The notes under the pieces are model-generated. The model saw only the letters and a program-made list of their open reading frames with translations. It was not told the DNA's origin and did no database searches. From NCBI RefSeq assembly GCF_003049665.1, contig NZ_PYWM01000006.1, positions 62,001 through 126,000 of the forward strand: DNA of 64,000 nucleotides, in the 5' to 3' direction. The stretch comes from Lysinibacillus mangiferihumi (GTDB lineage Bacteria; Bacillota; Bacilli; Bacillales_A; Planococcaceae). Of the stretch, positions 43,597 to 52,302 are shown in pieces. Numbering within the stretch: the first letter of the stretch is position 1; each line of letters begins with the position of its first letter. A program made the translations under genes and the position numbers.

Positions 43597-43932
43597 TTAA
43601 CGTTGTGCTTCGATAGAAGAAGCTAGCTCAGCAACGACAATTTTACTGCCGATAATTGGGCTGTTCTCAGGTTTTGCGCCTTCAGAGCCAGGCTCAGGAC
43701 GGTGATGCGCCGCCGCAAAAGCATCGCTATTACGCCACGCTTGGAAATGCTCTTTCGATTCCCAGTACATATTAACGCTCATTTCGTCATATGTAGGATC
43801 GTCTGTAGAAATTAATACTTCTACTTTGTGAAAGCCCTCAAACTGTTGCAGCGGACCTGGCTTCGTAAAGTTTGGAGCCATTTTCGCAGCAAAGCCAGGC
43901 TTTACTTGAATACGATTGGTAACAATAATCAT
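43597..43932 (-). CDS. hmoA: Haem-degrading monooxygenase, HmoA/IsdG type
   Basis: The 111-residue ABM-fold protein starts MIIVTNRIQVKPGFA after AGGGGGT. It has the IsdG-type elements: Asn6 near the active site, MSVNMYWESKEHFQAWRNSDAF with the conserved Trp, and the axial His region AAHHRPEP. The substrate would be haem, opened to release iron. A Fur-box-like sequence at 43986-44019 lies in its promoter region, which supports an iron-starvation role. No haem transporter genes are adjacent. Confidence 0.85.
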   Translation of the reverse strand: MIIVTNRIQVKPGFAAKMAPNFTKPGPLQQFEGFHKVEVLISTDDPTYDEMSVNMYWESKEHFQAWRNSDAFAAAHHRPEPGSEGAKPENSPIIGSKIVVAELASSIEAQR

Positions 43933-44248
43933 ACTAATACCCCCTAATCATTTTATTGAAGATAAATTAAAGCAAAATCGAATGAATTATCAATGATTAT
44001 CATTCGCAATCAATGATAAGTGTCCTAGGAAGTCATTGTCAACAAAATTGCAAAGGAAAACGATATTTCCAATGACGATATTGACTTCTATTCTTTATTA
44101 TATCTCAACCAGTAGTTGTAGGCATTCTATAACTATCGTTACCATCTTGTTTTCAAATATACCTACATAGGGTTCTTTTGTAGCGTGTGCTGACATAAAT
44201 AGATGCTATTATAAAAAATCAACAAGCAAGTGGCGAGGTGAGAAAGTG
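43933..44248. other. Intergenic region with Fur site
   Basis: It holds the Fur-box-like site at 43986-44019 near its left end. The remaining 230 bases are AT-rich, end in a ribosome site for the response-regulator remnant, and show no other feature. Confidence 0.5.
43986..44019 (-). promoter_or_regulatory. Fur-box-like operator of haem monooxygenase gene
   Basis: On the minus strand the core TGATAATCATTGATA matches the 7-1-7 Fur consensus TGATAATNATTATCA at 13 of 15 positions. A second half-site, AATGATTATC/ATCAATGATAAG, adjoins it. Confidence 0.65.
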
Positions 44249-44338
44249 ATGATAAAAATATTAGTGGTAGAAGATGAAGCGATAAAAAACACGATATCCA
44301 AATTTTTTGGATATCGTGTTTGCTTTTTTACATGCTAA
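44249..44338 (+). pseudogene. Response-regulator N-terminal remnant
   Basis: GTGAGAAAGTG precedes an ATG that opens MIKILVVEDEAI, the exact first strand and acidic pocket of an OmpR-type receiver domain. After 12 codons the frame runs into a terminator hairpin and stops at codon 29. The rest of the gene and any kinase partner are missing, which indicates a deletion that joined the gene start to an existing terminator. Confidence 0.7.
44287..44329 (+). terminator. Rho-independent terminator inside the remnant
   Basis: AAACACGATATCC and GGATATCGTGTTT form a 13-bp stem around AAATTTTTT, followed by GCTTTTTTAC. Confidence 0.85.
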
Positions 44339-44372
44339 AATAAAGCATTCTTTTTTTTCGAGGAGTATCTAA

Positions 44373-44972
44373 ATGATGAATGAACAACAATTTGATAAAT
44401 TTTTGCACATTAATACGGTCGGTGAACAATATGGATTTCCTAAACTGGCTCACTACCATCGCTACGAGCCAACTCCCTATACAGGCTTAGAACAATTATT
44501 TTCCCAATATGATCTGCCGAAAAATCCAGTTTTTATTGATATGGGCTGTGGCAAAGGCAGGGTTCCTATTTATATTCATCATAAATTTCACATACCGACA
44601 ATTGGAGTAGAAATGGACGCAGGTTTTTATAAAGAGGCGGAGCATAACAAGGAAAGTTATTGCCGAAAAAAGGGCTCACAAGCGAACATTTCTTTTGTTC
44701 ATACAATTGCGGAAAACTATAAGATACAGCCACGTGATAATGTTTTTTTCTTTTTTAATCCATTTTCCATTAATATATTTCGTACGGTTATTCATAATAT
44801 ATGGAAGTCTTATGAGCAAAATATGCGCGAAATCCATATTATTTTATACTATCCACCGTACGATTATTTGCAGTTTTTACATCATGGTACACCTTTTGAA
44901 TTGATACATGAGGTGCATCTAGAACATGAAACAAATATAAATGAACGTCTTTGCGTGTTTGCAATAAAATAA
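44373..44972 (+). CDS. Class I SAM-dependent methyltransferase
   Basis: CGAGGAG lies eight to eleven bases before two adjacent ATG codons. The 199-residue protein has the SAM-binding loop VFIDMGCGKGRVPIY with the acidic motif II VEMDAGFY, and FFFFNPFS at the position of motif IV. The NPF sequence is like that of N-methyltransferases or class I enzymes with DPPY-type sites. The substrate is unknown. A terminator for it lies at 45171-45203, inside the 3' end of the photolyase gene. Confidence 0.8.
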   Translation: MMNEQQFDKFLHINTVGEQYGFPKLAHYHRYEPTPYTGLEQLFSQYDLPKNPVFIDMGCGKGRVPIYIHHKFHIPTIGVEMDAGFYKEAEHNKESYCRKKGSQANISFVHTIAENYKIQPRDNVFFFFNPFSINIFRTVIHNIWKSYEQNMREIHIILYYPPYDYLQFLHHGTPFELIHEVHLEHETNINERLCVFAIK

Positions 44973-44994
44973 TTTCCGTGCAAGAAGCTCCCTT

Positions 44995-45115
44995 TCCACA
45001 GGCACGGCTCCAACTAATTTTTGTGGCGGACGCTTTTTCCGCTCGTGTTATTCCTACAGGAGTGTCGCGTTTTCCACTCCAATCAACTGGAACAGCCCAC
45101 TGGCAGCAAAGTTTG
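44995..45115 (-). repeat. Degenerate dispersed repeat C, inverted
   Basis: GC-rich block with GGCGGACGCTTTTTCCGC and CCTACAGGAGTGTCGCGTTT. On the minus strand it reads GCGACACTCCTGTAGGAATA, comparable to GGTGACTCCTGCTCAGAAT at 26832. It has no coding potential. Confidence 0.5.
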
Positions 45116-45170
45116 CTCCTAGTATAGTGAAAATATGTTTATTGTTTATTTTTATTCAATCTAATTCGAC

Positions 45171-45203
45171 GCTTAGAGCACGAGTAGCTCTAAGCTTTTT
45201 TTA
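45171..45203 (+). terminator. Rho-independent terminator overlapping photolyase 3' end
   Basis: GCTTAGAGC and GCTCTAAGC form a 9-bp stem followed by seven T on the plus strand. The minus-strand photolyase stop codon lies in the right arm. Confidence 0.75.
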
Positions 45204-46617
45204 TAGCGTTGTATCGTTCTAATGCACGGGCTCGTGCTGTTTTATGATCCACGATGGGCAATGGATAGGTATCACCTAATGTGATTCTGGCTTGTTCCAA
45301 GATGGCCGTTGGTGCTGTTTGTGGTGCGTGTATATACTTTGCAGGGAGAAGTGCTAATTCAGGCACCCATTTTTTTATATAAGCACCATCTGCATCAAAT
45401 TTCTCTCCTTGTAACGAGGGGTTGAAGATACGAAAGTAAGGAGCAGAGTCGATACCCGTACCGCTTACCCATTGCCAACCCATAGCATTATTTGCTGCAT
45501 TAAAGTCGACAAGCGTATGCCCAAACCATGCATAACCATCTTGCCAAGGTTGTAATAAGTGTTTCACTAGAAAAGATGCAACAACCATTCTTACACGGTT
45601 ATGCATATAGCCGGTTTCCCAAAGCTCACGCATCCCTGCATCAACAAGAGGATACCCAGTTTGTCCTGTTTTCCATGCTTCAAGACGAGTCGAATGAGGC
45701 TCCCACTCAAAATGTTGAAAATTACTGCGTAATGAATCGGTAGAAAATGTAGGATAGTTTAACAGTTGATAAATTGAAAATTCTCGCCATATAAGTTGTC
45801 TTAAAAAGCTTTCTATCTGCTGACTAAATATTGTGTTGTCCTTATCTTCTATTAGCTCTTGGCATGTTGCCCAAAGAAAACGAATGCTAATGTTCCCCAC
45901 TGCAAGAAATGGAGACATTTTAGAAATGGTTTCCTTGGCAGGGTAATCTCGCTTATCTTGGTAGTCAAATAAACCTTGTTCTACGAAAAGTTCCCACTGC
46001 TCCATTGCCCCATCTATCCCAGGGTTCCAATAATGGTGAAACTTGTCATACCAATTACCATGCAGTAATTGCAATTGCTCTAAGGCTAGAGATGATACCT
46101 TCGTTGGAAAAGCTCTAATATTAGTAGGTTGACCAAGCGGTTTACGCACGGGCTCCTGCAAACAACGCTTATAAAATGATGTAAAAATGGCATAAGGCTT
46201 GTTTTGTTGATTTTGAATGTTCGCTAAGTTGAATAATGCATCACCATAGAATGCTTTTACTTCAATATTATTAGCCTGTAATATATTGGTTAGCTGCTCA
46301 TCTTCATTTCGTTCAGTTGGAAGAAAACGCTCATTAAAATACACAGCGTCCGCTTCAGTATCTAAAGCTAACTGTAGTACTTCTGAAATGACTTCACCCT
46401 TTCGTAAAATCAGTTGCATGTCATAGTCATCAAGTGTCGTTTGTAGATTCTGAAGTGAATAGTACGTCCAATAACTTTGAGCGGTATTGCACATTGAAAA
46501 TTGCTCATTATGAATATAAACCGGTAAAATGACCCCTGATTTAGCTGCATGCCAGAGCGCGGGGTGATCATCTAGTCGTAAATCATTACGAAATAGTACA
46601 ATTATTTTTTTATTCAT
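45190..46617 (-). CDS. phr: Deoxyribodipyrimidine photolyase
   Basis: The 475-residue protein has the N-terminal antenna domain (LFRNDLRLDDHPAL) and the C-terminal FAD domain. The latter shows LRQLIWREFS, GYPLVDAGMREL, HNRVRMVVASFL, MGWQWVSGTGIDSAPYFRIFNP and QGEKFDADGAYIKKWVPEL. These are the class I CPD photolyase signatures. The enzyme uses blue light and FAD to split cyclobutane pyrimidine dimers. It is monocistronic and divergent from a small membrane-protein gene. Confidence 0.95.
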   Translation of the reverse strand: MNKKIIVLFRNDLRLDDHPALWHAAKSGVILPVYIHNEQFSMCNTAQSYWTYYSLQNLQTTLDDYDMQLILRKGEVISEVLQLALDTEADAVYFNERFLPTERNEDEQLTNILQANNIEVKAFYGDALFNLANIQNQQNKPYAIFTSFYKRCLQEPVRKPLGQPTNIRAFPTKVSSLALEQLQLLHGNWYDKFHHYWNPGIDGAMEQWELFVEQGLFDYQDKRDYPAKETISKMSPFLAVGNISIRFLWATCQELIEDKDNTIFSQQIESFLRQLIWREFSIYQLLNYPTFSTDSLRSNFQHFEWEPHSTRLEAWKTGQTGYPLVDAGMRELWETGYMHNRVRMVVASFLVKHLLQPWQDGYAWFGHTLVDFNAANNAMGWQWVSGTGIDSAPYFRIFNPSLQGEKFDADGAYIKKWVPELALLPAKYIHAPQTAPTAILEQARITLGDTYPLPIVDHKTARARALERYNAIKKA

Positions 46618-46695
46618 TTTGAATCATCCTTTTATAGTTTAAAAATATACGTTAGCACAGGTAAGTAGTAGTTAGATTAAAGCAAGGAGGACATT

Positions 46696-47124
46696 ATGAA
46701 AACACTATTCAATCGTCAAGTAATGATAGCATCCTTAGTTGCGGGTTGCTTATTTGGGATTTTCTTTAAAGTTGTTGAAAATCTAACAGGAAGCCGCGTT
46801 TATACATTACTATTAAATGTCGATTATATACCGATTTTAAAAAATTATCGATTTCCAGAAGTGATTGAATTTTCCTTTCATCTCGTGATTTCGTGGTTCA
46901 TAACAGCCATATTATATACCATTCGTTATAAATATAAGTGGAATAATGGTACGTTAATCAGAAATAGTATCGTACTTCAAATGATTATAGGATGTATGTT
47001 GTTTCCTACAACAACCTTCTCAACACGAACACCTAACTTTACAGATTTCTACGCATTTAGTTGGTGGCTTGCCGGTCATATTTTGTATGGCGTATTGGTA
47101 GGGGTTCTTTTGAAAAAAAGATAA
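46696..47124 (+). CDS. Four-helix membrane protein of unknown function
   Basis: The 142-residue protein follows CAAGGAGGAC and has four hydrophobic segments (about 8-28, 58-78, 88-108, 118-138). Two conserved-looking polar patches lie in the loops (KVVENLTGSR and TRTPNFTDFYAFSWWLAGH). It faintly recalls YagU-type inner-membrane proteins, but I cannot confirm this. It is monocistronic. Confidence 0.7.
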   Translation: MKTLFNRQVMIASLVAGCLFGIFFKVVENLTGSRVYTLLLNVDYIPILKNYRFPEVIEFSFHLVISWFITAILYTIRYKYKWNNGTLIRNSIVLQMIIGCMLFPTTTFSTRTPNFTDFYAFSWWLAGHILYGVLVGVLLKKR

Positions 47125-47441
47125 GCAGTTAAACTATAAAAGGAAAGCAATTTTTGCAAAATGGACATTATTTTTCTAACTTCGAAAAAAATAGGATAAT
47201 AGGTTTCTACTAATTTATACCAACAATTGATAGATAATTCACAAATAACTAATTATACTGAAAAATCACTCTAGACTAAATATAAAGAATGTTTTACAAT
47301 GTAAAAAGCTTAATTGAATATTATCTAGCTTCAAAATTAGATAGTTATAAATAATTATTTTTGCTATTGAGGATTAGCCGTAGATTGTTTATAATTATCA
47401 GAAATATCTAATATTTGAGAATTTTCAGGGGGAATTAAATT
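47125..47441. other. Intergenic leader region of liv operon
   Basis: This 317-base, very AT-rich region precedes livJ. TATCTA and TAGATA (47322-47343) form an inverted repeat with a ten-base loop. AATTTTCAG directly before the livJ ribosome site matches half of the CodY consensus, which would make sense for a branched-chain amino-acid transporter but is weak. Confidence 0.4.
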
Positions 47442-48662
47442 ATGAAAGAGAACAACAAGCTTAAAAAGTTCGGTTCACTTCTAGTCGCTTCTTCACTTCT
47501 TGCAGGTGTACTTGCAGGTTGCGGTGCTGGAGATAGTGATACAAGTTCGGGTGGTGGCTCATCATCAGGCGGCTCAAAAGATGGCGATACAATTAAAATC
47601 GGTGCAAACTTGGAGCTTTCAGGTAACGTAGCTTCTTACGGTTCTTCAATCGGATTAGGTGCAGAGTTAGCTGTTAAAGAAATTAACGATGCAGGCGGTA
47701 TTGATGGCAAGAAGATTGAGCTTATTAAAGTAGATAACAAATCAGAAAACTCAGAGGCAACAGCAGCGGCTATTAAACTAGCGACGCAAGATAAAGTAGT
47801 AGCGATGATGTCTCCAGCAACTTCTGGTAACACCATTGCAACTGTTCAAATTGCGAACGATAACAAAATTCCTTTAGTTGGTGCAGCTGCTACAGCACCA
47901 AATGTAACAGTAAATGATGACGGCAGCGTTAATGAATATGCGTTCCGTACATGCTTTATTGACCCATTCCAAGGGATTGTTGCAGCAAACTTTGCAACAG
48001 GTGAGCTGAAAGCGAAAAACGTAGCCATTTTTGCTGATAACGCTTCTGACTATGCAAAAGGATTAGCAAAGTCATTTAAAGATACGATTGCTGAAAATGG
48101 CGGAAAAGTTGTGAAAGAAGAAGCTTATGTTGCAAAAGATACAGATTTCCGTACGCAATTAACAAACATCAAATCATCAAATCCTGACTTCATCTTTATC
48201 CCTGGATATTATGAAGAAGTGGGTCTAATTGTTAAACAAGCGCGTGAAATGGGCATTACGGTGCCACTTATGGGAGCAGATGGTTGGGATTCTCCAACTT
48301 TAGTTGAGTTAGCGGGCGCAGATGCACTGAATAATACGTACATCACAAACCACTATTCTGCAGAAGACCCAGATCAAAAAATTCAAGACTTTGTAAAAGC
48401 ATTTAAAGCTGCCAATGGCGATAAAGCACCGGATGCATTTAACGCACTTGGCTATGATACGGTTTACTACATTGCAGATGCAATTAAACGTGCAGGCTCT
48501 ACTGACGGTGAAGCAATTAAAAAGGCATTAGCTGAAACAAAGGATCTTTCTTTAGTAACAGGTACTTTCTCAGTTGACGAAAACCATAACCCAATTAAAA
48601 CAGCAACAGTTCTTGAATTTAAAGACGGTAAACAAGTGTTCAACTCTAAAGTAAATCCTTAA
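47442..48662 (+). CDS. livJ: Branched-chain amino-acid ABC transporter binding lipoprotein
   Basis: The signal peptide ends in the lipobox LAGC with Cys27 as anchor, followed by a Ser/Gly/Asp linker. The mature protein is a type 1 periplasmic-binding fold of the Leu/Ile/Val group: IKIGANLELSGNVASYGSS, AVKEINDAGGIDGKKIELI, MMSPATSGNTIA and MGADGWDSPTLVELAG. It captures the amino acid for the LivHMGF complex encoded downstream. AGGGGGA lies before the ATG, and an intercistronic hairpin after the gene probably raises its level over the permeases. Confidence 0.95.
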   Translation: MKENNKLKKFGSLLVASSLLAGVLAGCGAGDSDTSSGGGSSSGGSKDGDTIKIGANLELSGNVASYGSSIGLGAELAVKEINDAGGIDGKKIELIKVDNKSENSEATAAAIKLATQDKVVAMMSPATSGNTIATVQIANDNKIPLVGAAATAPNVTVNDDGSVNEYAFRTCFIDPFQGIVAANFATGELKAKNVAIFADNASDYAKGLAKSFKDTIAENGGKVVKEEAYVAKDTDFRTQLTNIKSSNPDFIFIPGYYEEVGLIVKQAREMGITVPLMGADGWDSPTLVELAGADALNNTYITNHYSAEDPDQKIQDFVKAFKAANGDKAPDAFNALGYDTVYYIADAIKRAGSTDGEAIKKALAETKDLSLVTGTFSVDENHNPIKTATVLEFKDGKQVFNSKVNP

Positions 48663-48672
48663 TTTTTAAGCA

Positions 48673-48712
48673 AGGGGGAGGCGGGCAACCTGCCTTCTCT
48701 TTTATTTTTTCA
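48673..48712 (+). terminator. Intercistronic hairpin after livJ
   Basis: GGGAGGCGGG and CCTGCCTTCTC pair with a mismatch and are followed by TTTTATTTTTT. Partial termination between binding-protein and permease genes is likely. Confidence 0.65.
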
Positions 48713-48867
48713 TAGACAACTAGACTAATAAAAAAAGCATAGATTCTAGCATAAGGAATCGGAAATACTTTTTATGAGGGACACGAGTTTTTCTGCATTC
48801 ACTTTCACTATGTAGAAATAGGTCCCATTTTTGCATGCTTTAAAAAATAATAAAGGAGTGAACGCTC

Positions 48868-49743
48868 ATGGAATGGATACAACAGCTTGTGAATGGTATT
48901 TCACTAGGTAGTATCTACGCGTTAATAGCGTTAGGGTATACGATGGTATACGGTATTATTAAGCTCATTAACTTCGCCCACGGTGATGTTTTCATGATTG
49001 GGGCATTTATTGGCTTTTACGCAATTGCTAAATGGGAGCTGGGCTTTTTACCAGCATTATTATTAGCAATGGCAGTTTGCGCAATTTTTGGTGTGTTAAT
49101 AGAACGTATAGCATATAAACGGTTACGAAATGCGACGCGTATTGCTGCTTTAATTACAGCAATCGGGGTGTCGCTATTAATCGAATATACGACAATTTTC
49201 TTCAGAGGGGCACAGCCAGCAGCATATCCTGAAGTCATTAAAAATACAACATTTGATGTCTTCGGTGTTCAAATTAGCAGTACATCCATTTTAATTTTAT
49301 CTGTCTCTATCGTACTGATGATTCTTTTACAATTCATCGTACATAAAACAAAAATTGGCAAGGCGATGCGCGCAGTTTCACATGATGCAGATGCGGCACG
49401 CCTAATGGGGATTAACGTAGATAATACCATTTCAGCAACATTTGCTATAGGTTCTGCATTAGCTGGAGCTGCGGGTGTAATCTTCGGTGTGTATTATACA
49501 AAAATTGACCCGTTAATGGGTGTTATTCCAGGGGTTAAAGCGTTCATCGCTGCGGTTCTTGGTGGTATTGGTATTATTCCAGGGGCAATGGTTGGCGGTA
49601 TGCTACTAGGTGTCGTGGAATCATTTGTAAGTGCACTTGGATTCTCTTTATGGCGCGATGCAGCAGCATTTGTCATTTTAATTTTAATCTTGATTTTCAG
49701 ACCATCGGGTATCTTCGGTAAAAACGCCCGCGAGAAAGTGTAG
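48868..49743 (+). CDS. livH: Branched-chain amino-acid ABC permease LivH
   Basis: The 291-residue protein has about eight helices and the LivH patterns NGISLGSIYALIALGYTMVYGI, INFAHGDVFMIGAF, GKAMRAVSHDADAARLMGINVD and FIAAVLGGIGIIPGAMVGG. AAAGGAGTG precedes the start. It forms the membrane channel with LivM, encoded ten bases downstream. Confidence 0.95.
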   Translation: MEWIQQLVNGISLGSIYALIALGYTMVYGIIKLINFAHGDVFMIGAFIGFYAIAKWELGFLPALLLAMAVCAIFGVLIERIAYKRLRNATRIAALITAIGVSLLIEYTTIFFRGAQPAAYPEVIKNTTFDVFGVQISSTSILILSVSIVLMILLQFIVHKTKIGKAMRAVSHDADAARLMGINVDNTISATFAIGSALAGAAGVIFGVYYTKIDPLMGVIPGVKAFIAAVLGGIGIIPGAMVGGMLLGVVESFVSALGFSLWRDAAAFVILILILIFRPSGIFGKNAREKV

Positions 49744-49753
49744 GTGAGCGGTA

Positions 49754-50692
49754 ATGATGAAGAAGTCTAAAGTTTTCTGGGGCTATGCAGTATTAGCGCT
49801 AGTCATCTATGTGGTTGTTCAGGCACTTATTACAACAGAAGTAATTGACTTGTACTATAAAAATATGTTAATCACCATGTGCATTAACATCATGCTAGCT
49901 GTTAGCTTGCACATCGTTATCGGGGTTACGGGGCAATTCTCTATTGGACATGCCGGTTTCCTTGCAGTTGGTGCTTATATTTCAGCTATTATTACAACAA
50001 AGCTAATGCTGCCGTTCCCGTTAGCTATTTTCCTAGGGGCGCTTGCAGCAGCAGTAGCTGGTTTAATCGTAGGTATTCCAACACTACGTTTAAAAGGGGA
50101 TTATTTAGCCATTGCAACACTTGGCTTTGCTGAGATTATTCGTATTGTCTTTTTAAATACGGATTACGTCGGTGGGGCAGCGGGGATGCAAGTGAAATAT
50201 TTATCGAATTGGACATATGCATTCGTAGGTGTTGTATTAACGATTTTAGTGATTTCTAACTTTACAAATTCTCGTCACGGACGTGCTTGTATTTCCATTC
50301 GAGAAGATGAAATCGCTGCGGATGCCATGGGTATTAATACAACTTACTATAAAGTTGTTGCATTCGCGATTGGCTCTTTCTTTGCCGGTCTTGCAGGCGC
50401 TATTTTTGCACATAACTTCTACATTATTCAACCGACTACGTTCGGTTTCTTAAAATCATTTGATATATTAATTTACGTTGTTCTTGGGGGCTTAGGAAGT
50501 CTTTCAGGTTCTGTTATTGCAGCGGTATTTTTAACGTTGATTTCAACATACTTAGCGAACTTCCCAGAAACGCGAATGATCATTTACAGCTTAGTATTGA
50601 TCATTGTTATGCTATACCGTCCAACCGGTTTAATGGGGACAAAGGAAATTACGCACTTATTTAAGTTTGGTAAAAAAGGAGGTACAAAATAA
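49754..50692 (+). CDS. livM: Branched-chain amino-acid ABC permease LivM
   Basis: The 312-residue protein has the LivM patterns GQFSIGHAGFLAVGAYISA, LRLKGDYLAIATLGFAEIIR and GRACISIREDEIAADAMGIN, with about nine helices. Two ATG codons (49754, 49757) are possible starts. The stop overlaps the livG start in TAATG, so the genes are coupled. Confidence 0.95.
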   Translation: MMKKSKVFWGYAVLALVIYVVVQALITTEVIDLYYKNMLITMCINIMLAVSLHIVIGVTGQFSIGHAGFLAVGAYISAIITTKLMLPFPLAIFLGALAAAVAGLIVGIPTLRLKGDYLAIATLGFAEIIRIVFLNTDYVGGAAGMQVKYLSNWTYAFVGVVLTILVISNFTNSRHGRACISIREDEIAADAMGINTTYYKVVAFAIGSFFAGLAGAIFAHNFYIIQPTTFGFLKSFDILIYVVLGGLGSLSGSVIAAVFLTLISTYLANFPETRMIIYSLVLIIVMLYRPTGLMGTKEITHLFKFGKKGGTK

Positions 50693-51471
50693 TGACTGGA
50701 AACCTTCTTATCAAAGTAGAGAACATGGGTATTCAATTCGGTGGTTTAAAGGCGGTACAGGGCGTTAATATGTACCTAAATCAAGGTGAATTAGTAGGTC
50801 TAATCGGACCAAATGGTGCAGGTAAAACAACAAGTTTTAACATGCTCACAGGTGTGTATACACCTACTGAAGGAACGATTACATTTGACGGATTAAAGTT
50901 AAATGGCCTTGCACCCTATCAAGTAACGCAAAAAGGTATTAGCCGTACGTTCCAAAATATTCGTCTTTTTAAAGAACTATCTGTATTAGATAATGTAAAA
51001 GTAGCGAACCATTCTCTAGCAAAACATTCGATGTGGTCATCTATTTTCCGTTTGCCTAGTCACTTTAAAGGTGAAGCGGCAATGGAACAGCAATCAACGG
51101 AATTCTTAAAAATATTTGGCTTAGATATTTATAAGAATGAGTTAGCAAAAAACCTTCCGTATGGTATGCAGCGTCGTCTGGAGATTGCACGTGCATTAGC
51201 GGCAAATCCAAAGCTATTGTTACTTGATGAACCAGCGGCAGGGATGAATCCACAAGAAACACATGACTTAATGGAACTAATTGCGTTTATTCGTAAAGAG
51301 TTTGGATTAACGATTCTACTAATTGAGCACGATATGAGCTTAGTAATGGGGATATGTGAACGAATTTACGTCCTCGACCACGGGCAACTAATCGCTGATG
51401 GGACACCAGAAGAAATTCGCAACAATCCAAAGGTCATTGAAGCGTACCTTGGTGAGGAGGTAATCAGCTAA
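50692..51471 (+). CDS. livG: Branched-chain amino-acid ABC ATPase LivG
   Basis: The 259-residue ATPase has Walker A GPNGAGKT (39-46), the LivG-specific ISRTFQNIRLF, the signature region LPYGMQRRLEIARAL (a degenerate LSGGQ, normal for LivG) and Walker B LLLLDEP. The stop overlaps the livF start in TAATG. Confidence 0.95.
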   Translation: MTGNLLIKVENMGIQFGGLKAVQGVNMYLNQGELVGLIGPNGAGKTTSFNMLTGVYTPTEGTITFDGLKLNGLAPYQVTQKGISRTFQNIRLFKELSVLDNVKVANHSLAKHSMWSSIFRLPSHFKGEAAMEQQSTEFLKIFGLDIYKNELAKNLPYGMQRRLEIARALAANPKLLLLDEPAAGMNPQETHDLMELIAFIRKEFGLTILLIEHDMSLVMGICERIYVLDHGQLIADGTPEEIRNNPKVIEAYLGEEVIS

Positions 51472-52178
51472 TGCTAAAAGTACAAAATATTGATGTATTC
51501 TATGGAAATATTCAAGCATTAAAAGGCGTCTCTTTAGAGGTTAACGAGGGGGAAATTGTCACATTAATTGGTGCCAATGGTGCTGGTAAAAGTACATTAT
51601 TAAAAACCTTGTCAGGCTTATTAAAACCTAAAGGAGGCATCCTTGAATATGAAGGCTTCTCGATTGCAGGTAAGGCTGCGCAAACCATTGTAAAATCAGG
51701 TATTTCACACGTGCCTGAAGGTCGCCGTGTATTCGCTAATATGTCAGTAGAGGAAAACCTTGAGCTTGGCGCATACTTGCGTAACGATAAGGCTGGCATA
51801 AAGAAAGATATGGATCATGTCTTTGAGTTATTCCCGCGTCTAATGGAGCGTCGTAAACAGCAATCTGGCACATTATCTGGTGGTGAGCAACAAATGCTGG
51901 CGATGGGTCGTGCATTAATGGCAAAACCAAAGTTGTTGTTAATGGATGAGCCTTCAATGGGGCTTGCACCACTTATGGTAAAAAATATCTTCAATATCAT
52001 TGAACAAGTTAATAAAGAAGGTACAACGGTATTGCTGGTAGAGCAGAATGCCAATATGGCATTATCGGTAGCTGACCGCGCATATGTACTTGAAACAGGA
52101 CGTATTGTATTATCGGGTACAGCGAAAGAGCTACAAGAAAGTGAACAAGTAAAAGCGGCATATTTAGGTGGTATGTAA
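51471..52178 (+). CDS. livF: Branched-chain amino-acid ABC ATPase LivF
   Basis: The 235-residue ATPase has Walker A GANGAGKS (34-41), HVPEGRRVFANMSVEENL typical of LivF, the signature LSGGEQQML and Walker B LLLMDEPSMGLAP. It is the last gene of the liv operon, with a strong terminator five bases beyond the stop. Open antisense frames here follow from codon bias and are not genes. Confidence 0.95.
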   Translation: MLKVQNIDVFYGNIQALKGVSLEVNEGEIVTLIGANGAGKSTLLKTLSGLLKPKGGILEYEGFSIAGKAAQTIVKSGISHVPEGRRVFANMSVEENLELGAYLRNDKAGIKKDMDHVFELFPRLMERRKQQSGTLSGGEQQMLAMGRALMAKPKLLLMDEPSMGLAPLMVKNIFNIIEQVNKEGTTVLLVEQNANMALSVADRAYVLETGRIVLSGTAKELQESEQVKAAYLGGM

Positions 52179-52182
52179 TCGG

Positions 52183-52218
52183 AAGGGGTGTCTCGGAATT
52201 GATTCGAGATACCCTTTT
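52183..52218 (+). terminator. Terminator of liv operon
   Basis: AAGGGGTGTCTCG and CGAGATACCCTTTT form a stem of about 13 bp with one wobble, followed by a T run. Confidence 0.88.
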
Positions 52219-52302
52219 TCATGTTGTAGAACGACGATAATAGATGGAAGTAGCGCGAAACCTTTCTTTTTTGGTAAGGTGGGAAAAAGGAGTGAGGTTA
52301 GC

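Noticed and set aside
47418-47440. CodY site before livJ
   Set aside because: Only AATTTTCAG, half of the 15-base consensus, is present and it overlaps the ribosome site.
51512-52222. Long minus-strand open frames opposite livF (95, 78 and 135 codons)
   Set aside because: They mirror the codon bias of livF, lack ribosome sites and their products are low-complexity. LivF motifs on the plus strand are complete.
52168-52302. Extended N terminus for the cupin gene
   Set aside because: The extension runs through the liv terminator hairpin and has no ribosome site, while AAAGGAGTGAGG precedes the ATG at 52303.
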